This document shows, one piece after another, positions 56,276 to 64,000 of a stretch of DNA of 64,000 bases. The stretch comes from Macrolepiota albuminosa (Eukaryota > Basidiomycota > Agaricomycetes > Agaricales > Agaricaceae), in assembly GCA_027475525.1 (NCBI GenBank), contig JAMWFC010000005.1, positions 1,608,803 through 1,672,802 on the forward strand, given 5' to 3'. Position 1 is the first letter of the stretch. Each line of letters starts with the position of its first letter. A program made the translations under genes and the position numbers. The notes under the pieces were generated by a model. The model did not search any database and was not told the origin of the DNA. It saw only the letters and a list, made by a program, of their open reading frames with translations.

Positions 56276-59177
56276 CTACCTTTGTGCACAATTCTTTGGA
56301 TAATTCTCCAAAAATTCCACAATATATTGATAATTCTGCAGTCTGGCCAAATCAAGGGCAGTGTGCCCTTTTTTATCTGAGAAATCAAAGTTTGAAAGAA
56401 TGATGCCTAAACCAAATGCATTGCTCACTTTCAGTATGCACATCTGCTTTATGCTCAAGAAGAAGCTCAAAGAGGGCTTGTTCCCCTCTTGCAGCTGCTA
56501 AATGGAGAGGAGTCTGCCCATGCTCATCTGCAGCAACATTATATTTTTTCTAGAATACTTGATCAGATATATACTTTACCTTGAGCATGCACATCTGCAT
56601 TGTGCTGAAGGATGAGCTCAACAATGTCTTTATGTCCAGCATTGGTTGCCACATGCAATACAGTTTGTTGATTCTTGTCTGTAGAACCTCATATGTTTGT
56701 GTAATTACCAAGTATATTAAGCACTTCACCTTTGGCATGTATATCTGCATTGTACTCACATGCTGCAAAATGAAGAGCAGTTTGCTCATTTGTATCTGTG
56801 AGAATGCTGTAAGCTAAGTGAGTTTAATTCTAAAGATATCTCACCTTGGATGTGGACATCTGCATCCCAGTCAAGAAGAAGCTCAACCACAGTTTTTTGC
56901 CCTTTCCATGCTGCCAAATGAAGAGGAGTCCAATCCTTATTGTCTGAAAACACACTTGATCAATTATAAAGTGGGCCTTACTTATGAGCACACACCTTTA
57001 GCATTTATATCTGCATTCTTCTCAAGGAAAAGGTGAACAATGTTTTGGTGCCCATTGCATGCTGCTACATGAAGTGCAGTTTCTCCATACATGTCTGTAG
57101 AAGGACTTTTGTCAATTCTGCAAAACACTAAGTTTTGGCACCTCACTTTTGATATGCACATTTGCTTTGTGTTCAAGTAGAAGCTCAATAGTATTCTGAT
57201 GTCCACTCTGAGCTGCTAAATGGAGTGGTGTCTGTTCAGATTTGTCTGGAGAGAGTTTGAGACTGATAGGAGTTGATTTTAATAAGTTTCTCACTTTGTG
57301 CATCAATTTTTGCACCATATTCAAGAAGAAGCTTGACAACATCATTGTTTCCCTTCTCTGCTGCTAAAAAGAGTGCAGTCTGCCCATTTTTATCTGTAGA
57401 AATAGTATCAACTCTGGAAAAACTGCTTACACAAGACACCTCACCTGTGACATGTACATCTACATTGTGCTCCAGCAGAAGTCTAACAATCTTATTCTTG
57501 CCTTTTGTTACTGCTGGAAACAGTGCTAGAGATGCTTGACTTGGATGCCTCTCAAGGAGAAACTTCATTGAAACTGTATACTTCAAAGCTGCAGCCAGAT
57601 ACATTTGCCTAGTTATATCTGCAACCAGAATCAATTAGCACTTCATCATCAAAATAGACACATACAAACTATTGTTACCTGTTTTATTCACATATTTGTT
57701 CTGTCCAACAAAAACATGTATAGCATTCTGGTCTTCTTGACTTGTAGCTAAAATGTAGGCAGTTTCTCCCTTCTTATCTACCGTGAAATTTATTAATACT
57801 ACAAGAATGTCATGTGTGTTCAGACAACATACTTGGTTTATCTGGATTGGCACCATTTTCATATAATAGTTTCATCATTTCCCAATCTCCCTTTTTAGAT
57901 CTATTCCGAAGTAGTGCATCTGTTTGAATTACAATAGTTAGACCTGTTACAATTTATATTCTGATAATTTGCTTACTTAGGTCACTTTTGCCTACTCCTT
58001 GGTCAAGCAATATCTGAATCATTCCTTTGGCCCCATTGACTGTACTAAGTAAAAGACGCCTTCTTTGTTCACCTTGACCAAAGATTGATTGAATTATATT
58101 ATGGAGAGGAACAAGAAGAACAAGAAGAGCAAGAATCTGGCCAAATGTCCAGTTATCTTCAACTGACACCGTTAGGTGCTTGTTTTTTTCTATTGTCACT
58201 TCAATCATAGACAGCACCATAATATCCAGAAGGACAATTATTGTTAATCCCAGTATCACTATATACTTGGCCTTGAAGACAAAAAACATTGCCAAAATGG
58301 TGATAGGTGTGATGAGGTTTAGAAAAGGGGGTAAAAGAATGCTGTAAAGCACAATGGACACTGTTTTCAATCCTGATAAAAGTAGTGCCTCCGCACCACA
58401 GACAACAATTGTTACTCCTGATGGGATGGATGTATCTGAGCTTCCAAAAGTGAATGAACGGCTCAAAAACCAGATGTTAATAGCAGCCATGAATGTTATG
58501 TGCAAAGAGCCAATGATGATAACAGGATTCTTCAGAATTATTTTTGTTTCAGCCAATAGCCATTGGCAAAATGATTGTTTCACTTGACTTCCAGATTCAT
58601 CCTGGGCAGGATCCAGATTTCCAGCCTCTTGGTCCACCTCTAAGCTTTCATCCATATTTTCCTGACACCCAGTTTCCGTGTGTGTTTCATTCTTTGCTCT
58701 CTCCTTCTTTACTGAAAAGCAGAAACCCTTGAAGGCCTTCATCACCCAACTAATCCACCAATACTGAGGCCTCTCAGCAACCCACTCAACATCTTCCAGA
58801 GACCCGTCTTCATCCTTTTTCTGTTGTGGCGTGAGATGTGCTCTTCGGAATGCATGTAGAAGGAGATAAATGAACATATTGGTGTTGTTCATCCAGCTAA
58901 AGCCCAGTAGAAATGAAACATCATAGCTTGTAATACTGTGGTCCTTGTGAGCCTGGTAGACGGCCGAGATGAGAATGGCCAGAGCAGGAATGAGTATTGC
59001 AGTGGACTGAGCCTCCAAGCTTTTAAGCTCAGTAAATGTAACCTTGCCATCCAGAAGGGCTATAATGGCTGGCACAAAGCTGAGAAAATTCTGAGTATAG
59101 AGTGCTGCTCGTACACCAATGCCAGATATGTCCGGATTGGGGGTTATAGAACAAGTGACGTTCGATGGCGCAGACAT
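56276..59177 (-). CDS. Multi-pass membrane protein with C-terminal ankyrin repeats, 12 exons
   Basis: 773 residues. Exons (minus): 59177-57977, 57919-57833, 57777-57679, 57618-57445, 57393-57295, 57245-57147, 57094-56996, 56943-56845, 56795-56730, 56678-56580, 56527-56429, 56376-56276. Every intron is 49-60 bp and phase 1. Exon 1 (400 codons) encodes a fungal membrane domain: NPDISGIGVRAALYTQN near the start, FSWMNNTNMFIYLLL, then five or more further hydrophobic segments. Exons 2-12 encode ankyrin repeats such as DKNGQTALFLAAEKGNNDVV and DKSEQTPLHLAAQSGHQNTI, mostly one 33-residue repeat per 99-bp exon. I start at ATG 59177 (MSAPSNVTC); an in-frame ATG at 59276 would add 33 residues. The frame is intact despite its transposon-rich neighbourhood. 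Possibly a channel or sensor; function unknown. Confidence 0.88.
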
Positions 59178-59858
59178 GATCAGAAAAGGTGCGCTGAGAG
59201 GAGTTGAAGGATTTTTTGGGTGTTCAGAGATGGTGGTGAAACGTGAAGAGCAGGTTGCGTGGTAAGATAAGATCAACAGTCTACGTTAGTTATACCACTT
59301 TTCTGTGGCAGTTCAATCATCAGTGTCAAGTATCGGAGTGTCAGGTTTCAATCAAATTTGACTTGTAGCCAACATCTTGTTGTAATCACGGAAAGTTGGA
59401 ACGAAGAAAGAGACAAAGCGAAGTGTGAGACAGAAGTATACGCACGCGCCTATGAGGGTATGGCCTACGAGGGTCAAGAGATTTCGATGAAGCGAGCGTG
59501 GAGGAAATTCCCATTTGAGTCATACTCCTGGATCAGTTGCTGAGCGCTGATCAATCGTGTGCGATCATGTGTGGGTTGGGAGTATAAAGAGTACAATTCA
59601 CACGAAGTACTTGAAACGCGCGCATCTGATGGTGTACGCAAGGAGTCGAACTTGATGCACACGTGTCCCAGATGGAAAGTTTGGTAACTTTGGGGACCCT
59701 AACGAAATACTTGCGCTTGAAGAAAAAAAGAAAACATTAAATAGTCCTGAGAAATGCTAGTATTGAAAGCTAGGCTCACTTTCCTTTGAAGCTAGGACAT
59801 TCGTCGAAGCGATGCCCTCGTCTCCGTTCTCCTCCCCAATACCCACTCACATCCTGAA
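59178..59858. other. Promoter side of the ankyrin gene, no other gene
   Basis: No supported ORF; the short frames at 59358-59543 (+) and 59474-59662 (-) overlap antisense. Confidence 0.4.
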
Positions 59859-59912
59859 ATGGAGGCTGCGCGTAAGGCGGATTTGGAGCAGGAGAAAAAT
59901 GGTAAGCTGTAA
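59859..59912 (+). pseudogene. Carnitine acetyltransferase fragment (last 17 codons)
   Basis: MEAARKADLEQEKNGKL followed by TAA and AAAAG, nearly identical to the C-terminus of the 8-10 kb gene. The homology starts abruptly at 59859. The downstream block AATATACCAAAAAAGATAGA (about 59951) matches the usual 3' flank. Confidence 0.85.
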
Positions 59913-60592
59913 AAAGAGAAATGAATTAGACTTATAGACGAGTTCTTCGCTAATATACCAAAAAAGATAGAACTTTATCACGTCGTCTTCTGAGCTTGCC
60001 CTACCTCTTTCAACAACGCTCGCTTTTCCACACTCGTTCGTGGACTCCAAATCTTACACGACCCCTCCCCCTCCTCGCAAGCGCGTGCATGTCCTCCCTC
60101 CTTCCAATAGGAGGTGATCGATGATCTCGTACCACCAACATCCTCTCCCCACGCCGGGTCTCCATGCGCCTCACGCAGTATGCTCGCTCGATGCATAGTA
60201 GATACACCTTCAAAGCTTCAAAGGCGGAAGGAGATCTAGAAGAGACGCTCTCCAGCTCCATCGACCTTGCCCTCGCACGGGCCCGTGGGTATCCACACTA
60301 CACTATGCTACACCAGCATCCCTTTCCACGAGGCTCTCAGAGAACGGCACGGATATGTCAAGATTCCAAGAGTTCTGTTCTTCAGCTTCATGCATAAAGC
60401 CTTAACCTATTTACCAACATCCCCATCGCCTGGATACTCGCTGAACGTGATGTACTAACAAGCTCATGCTGCCGTGCGTACATCGGCCCAGACACTCTCA
60501 ATGGACACGGACATGGACATGGACATGCGCACGATTCCCGACTATATACATCGAGTCCTTCTCAGCTGCCAAATCACTCATATAATCTATCA
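59913..60592. other. 3'-flank-like DNA between acetyltransferase copies
   Basis: Contains pieces like those after the other copies (CGCACGGGCCCGTGGGTATC near 60275; ATACATCGAGTCCT near 60546) and a GGACATGGACAT hexamer repeat near 60505. No confident gene. Confidence 0.4.
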
Positions 60593-62093
60593 ATGTCGTA
60601 CCCTCCCCTCCCCTCCTGTCCTCGTCGAGTCAGGCACTCTCGAGCCCGAAAAAGTCCGCGGCGCGCCCTGGCCTCGTACAAATGGCTCTTCCATTCCTCG
60701 CGCTCCCCCGTCATCCCCTCTGACACCGCCACAAAATTCCCCGCCGCGACACACAACCACATCGTCGTCATGCGCAAGAACCGCTTCTTCGTCGTGCCCC
60801 TCGCCAACCCCGCCACCGGCGCCGAGCTCTCCGCTGCCGAGCTCGAGCTCCAGTTCACCCGCATCGCCGCCGCCGCCACCACCCCCGGCGTCCCCATCGG
60901 TGCCCTCACGTCTGACAACCGCGACACCTGGGCCCACGCCCGCGAGGCTCTCCTCTCCATCCCCGGCAACGCCGAAACAGCCCAGCTCATCGAGAGCGCG
61001 ATGATCGTCGTGTGCTTGGACGACTCGGCCCCCATCACCCGCGAGAAAATCTCTTGGTCCTCCTGGGTCGGCGACGGTCGTAACAGGTGGTTCGACAAGC
61101 ACCAACGTGAGTCTCCTTCTCTTTTTTCACAATCTTCCTCACCCTTCCCCAGTCATCGTCTACGAAAACGGCCGCTCCGCGTTCTGCGGCGAACACTCTT
61201 GCATGGACGGCACGCCCACATTGCGCATGAACGAATACATCCTCGCCTCTCTCGCCCACGGCAAAGTCGAGCTCGGCCCCTCAACCGCAAACACCTCTCT
61301 CCCCTCCCCAACCGAAATAACCTTCTCCACCGACTCCTCCGTGCTCAAGCTCATCGACCAATCCCTCGCCGCGTACGACACGCTCGTATCCTCCCACGAT
61401 CTCCAAGTACAGCACTACGAAGGGTACGGCAAAAACCTCATGAAATCGCACTCCATCTCTCCCGACGCATGGGCCCAGCTCACCAAACAGCTCGCATACC
61501 ACAAACTCACAGGACACATGGCCGTGACGTACGAGTCTGCGCAAACACGCAAGTTCCAGCGCGGGCGCACCGAGACCATCCGCTCACTCTCATCGGAAGC
61601 GCGCACCTTTGTCGAAGCGATGCTCTCCTCCCCTCTCTCCTCGCAAAAGCCAACACACACCCCGCAGGCGCTGCGCGCGCTCTTCCGCGCCGCCGCAGCA
61701 CGCCACATGCAGTACGGCGCGTGGGCCGCGGACGCCCAGGGCGTCGACCGGCACATGTTCGGGCTCAAGCAGTGTGTGCGTAAAGACGAAGGCGAGCGCG
61801 TGCCCGAGTTCCTTACCGACTCTGCGTTCGCCAGATCAAGCCACTGGGAGCTCAGCACGAGCCAGCTTAGTAGTCCGTTCTTTGATGGATGGGGGTACGG
61901 CGAGGTCGTTCCTGATGGGTATGGCCTGTCGTATTCGATTGGCGATGATTATGTGCGCTGGACGATTACGTCGAAGAAGAGACGGACGGAGGTGTTTAAG
62001 CATTATTTGGCGGAGGCGGCGACGGAGATTAGGGATATGATGGAGGCGGCGCGCAAGGCGGATTTGGAGCAGGAGAAAAAGGGAAAGTTGTAA
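60593..62093 (+). pseudogene. 5'-truncated carnitine acetyltransferase copy
   Basis: Exons 60593-61106 and 61153-62093 with the same 46-bp intron as the full copy. Homology to the intact gene starts at 60621 (=8593), so about the first 150 codons are absent. A 7-bp deletion after 60668 shifts the upstream part, but an ATG at 60593 happens to be in frame with everything downstream, giving a possible 484-residue product: about 25 unrelated residues, then LASYKWLFHSSRSPVIPSD to the GKL end, including the catalytic His motif GEHSCMDG and STSQ. Substitutions are few and mostly synonymous, so the duplication is recent or constrained. It lacks the N-terminal half of the fold, so activity is unlikely. 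Confidence 0.85.
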
Positions 62094-62698
62094 AAAGTAG
62101 ACTAATATACCATGGCTAAAAGGATAGAATTTTGAGTACACCGTTGTATTCTTCAAACTACAAGGACAAAAAAAGACCCGCACATCTTTTGCGCGGAAAC
62201 ACCAATCTTAACGATTTCCTAGCGCTAGGATGGACACTCGTCAAACTTGTACGTAACCCCATCTAATCTGGTCTCCGTCATCCTTGCTTCTGCATCGGGA
62301 TTTACGCAACGAGGAACAAGACTTTGTCTGTTCTTTCTGCCTATACCTCTCCATCCACCCTCCCATCGCCTGAGACTGAGACTCGTGGCAAGGCAAGGCT
62401 GGGCTGGGCTGGGCCAAGGCTGGGCTAAACTAAGCTAAGCTGGTCGACGTGCCTACGTCGTTTCCTGTAATACATACACACATACATCGAGTCCTCAGGC
62501 CCAGTGAAAACTGGATCTGGAGGAATCTGGGAGGATCGGAAAATTGAGGTCGATTTCTGGCGCCTTCGGGGGGGGTGGGGGGATTTCTTGTGTAACTCTA
62601 AATTTAGATATGAAACAGACACATTGTCAAAATCGCGCGTCAAGTTGTCACGGGTGATGCATCGGTGATGACACGCTCGTCCATTCACAACTTATACC
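62094..62698. other. 3' flank of the truncated copy
   Basis: Related to 10227-10500 and 32553-33010 as far as about 62500 (GGCTGGGCTGGGCC repeat near 62398). The rest, 62500-62698, is unique and should contain the promoter of the next gene. Confidence 0.5.
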
Positions 62699-63218
62699 AT
62701 GAGCGCCTTGTCTATGCCTACTACACCAGTCAAGTCTGGGGGCCTTGCCCACAATATCTCCGTCATCGCGCACCAGAGACTGATGAAACTCATCATGCGA
62801 ATCGAGGAAGATTTCGAGCGAATATCTGAGTATTTCCAGGCTGAGATCAATGACATTAAGGAGGATCTTACAGGTCTTTTAAGCTTTCGCTACTGTTGGA
62901 ACATCTCAACTAATCATTACTATCCTTTTTTCAGCACATACCGAGATTGAAAAATCTACTCTCGAATACATCCAATCACTTGTTACAAACCCCTTGACTC
63001 CTCGACCAACCGATATTTTGACTCCTCGACCAACTGATATATCAACTTCCTGTGCTCTTCATACTCCGACTCAACCTCAAAAAACCACAGATACTACGAC
63101 CACAATTATCAAGTCTCCTGCGTCATCAGTCACTGAATCTGATCCCGATACCGATTCACCCAATTACAGAATGCCTGGTGTTATATATGTGTGCCCACCA
63201 GGTGTATTGCCAGCTTAG
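62699..63218 (+). CDS. Small hypothetical protein with Thr/Pro-rich tail
   Basis: Exons 62699-62873 and 62935-63218 (intron 61 bp, branch-like CTAAT, TTTTTTCAG acceptor), 152 residues. The first ~60 residues are alpha-helical in character (SVIAHQRLMKLIMRIEEDFE, YFQAEINDIKEDLT), likely a short coiled coil. The second half is Thr/Ser/Pro-rich, with the direct repeat LTPRPTDI-LTPRPTDI and an acidic SDPDTDSP patch, ending in a hydrophobic VIYVCPPGVLPA. No signal peptide, no known domain. It could be a small host gene or a transposon-associated ORF. Confidence 0.6.
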
Positions 63219-63591
63219 AAGAAACAACAAGAGGGGCAGTGGTGTATTGAAATGAGGAGGTGGTTTTGCTGGTTAGTGCAATGGACTTTTTATGACGATA
63301 TTCTGTAAATACAAAGAATTATATGACTGTCATTATGAAATGAAGACTTTAAATTATATTCAGAGTCTTGTTTGTTAAGGACACTATAAATGCCCTGGAG
63401 TTTTAGCAAGACACGACTGACTTCATTGATAATAATGACAGGTTTTATGTTTTTAACCATTTTGAAGTCCGCCAACTTTTTCTACCATATATGGAAAGTG
63501 TTGTAGTTTATAAGTCGGAAGAAAAATTTCACACGATCAGTTTCTTCGTTATCAGTACTATCACCATCATACCACCATTGCACAATTTACT
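63219..63591. other. Intergenic region
   Basis: No supported gene; upstream sequence of the next start codon. Confidence 0.4.
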
Positions 63592-64000
63592 ATGGCTAGC
63601 TCAAAAACAACTATTTGTCACTGTGATGTCTGCCGGGGGGCTCAGGTATCTACTAGGACAGCTTGGAATCATCGTGATAGGCCAAGATACCAACCTGCTA
63701 GTCCAAAATACTCTTATTCTCGCTGGCTCCATGATTCAGAACAGTCTAAACTTGATGAGCATGAATATGATAGCTCTGAAATAAATGATGAATATAGAGC
63801 TCAGGCTTCTGGCTCACACAAACGAGCTCGCATAGTAAGTTATCATAATTCTGAACTTGATGACATGTAACAGATAATGTGATCAATATCATTGCATTGC
63901 AGAATTTTTTGAGTGAACCTGAACAGGACTTAGGCACAACTGACAACCAAACCCAACCTCATGAGACATGGGAGCCAGACTCAGAAGTTCATTTGGAGGA
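63592..64000 (+). CDS. N-terminus of an unidentified, possibly transposase-like protein (cut by window end)
   Basis: Exons 63592-63834 and 63903 to beyond 64000, intron 68 bp. The product starts MASSKTTICHCDVCRGAQVS with RTAWNHRDRP following, a Cys-x-Cys-x2-Cys...His arrangement like the zinc-binding N-termini of transposase genes that are abundant in basidiomycetes. An acidic stretch (EHEYDSSEIND) and a basic HKRARI motif follow. The family cannot be settled from 114 codons. Confidence 0.5.

Overview
The window looks like nuclear DNA of a basidiomycete, most likely a transposon-rich agaricomycete. Evidence: very short introns (41-65 bp) with GT-AG ends and CTAAC/CTAAT-like branch sites, a CE15 glucuronoyl esterase, a Sec14 protein and a transmembrane-ankyrin protein of fungal type, chromodomain Ty3/gypsy elements, and tyrosine-recombinase retroelements of the kind common in Agaricomycetes. 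I cannot name the species. No tRNA, rRNA or CRISPR array was seen.

Layout. (1) 1-12.8 kb is a gene island: 3' end of an MFS transporter (+), a five-exon Sec14/CRAL-TRIO protein (+), an uncertain multi-exon gene (+, 3.1-4.3 kb), a six-exon TPR/RPAP3 C-terminal-domain protein (-), an intronless secreted glucuronoyl esterase (+), a carnitine O-acetyltransferase (+) and a small secreted protein (-). (2) 13.1-23.2 kb is one nest of mobile elements: a TA-flanked DDE transposon sits in a minisatellite, and its transposase gene is interrupted by a 6.4-kb chromodomain Ty3/gypsy element (TSD GTCAC) and by a solo LTR (TSD AGCAT). (3) 23.2-55.6 kb is repeat territory: two decayed tyrosine-recombinase retroelements (25.6-30.8 and 34.1-37.9 kb), an orphan piece of a third (50 kb), a heavily mutated gypsy element (38.2-50.0 kb), at least six solo LTRs with readable target duplications, and three shorter TG...CA elements with 4-bp duplications. 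(4) 56-64 kb returns to genes: a twelve-exon membrane-ankyrin gene (-), a partial second copy of the carnitine acetyltransferase (+), a small hypothetical gene (+), and the start of a further gene cut by the window edge (+).

Two themes tie the window together. First, the carnitine acetyltransferase exists as one long copy (8.1-10.2 kb) and three 3'-biased pieces (31.2, 59.9 and 60.6-62.1 kb), each with related 3'-flanking DNA, as if an old tandem duplication had been broken up by transposons. Second, five near-perfect tandem duplications with a period of exactly 77 bp, plus a sixth with a 74-bp match at the same period, lie in unrelated sequence (9.6, 10.05, 15.3, 31.6, 53.4, 55.2 kb). Two of them frameshift the otherwise intact acetyltransferase. 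The constant length points to assembly joins that kept a k-mer-sized overlap twice, so that gene is probably intact in the organism.
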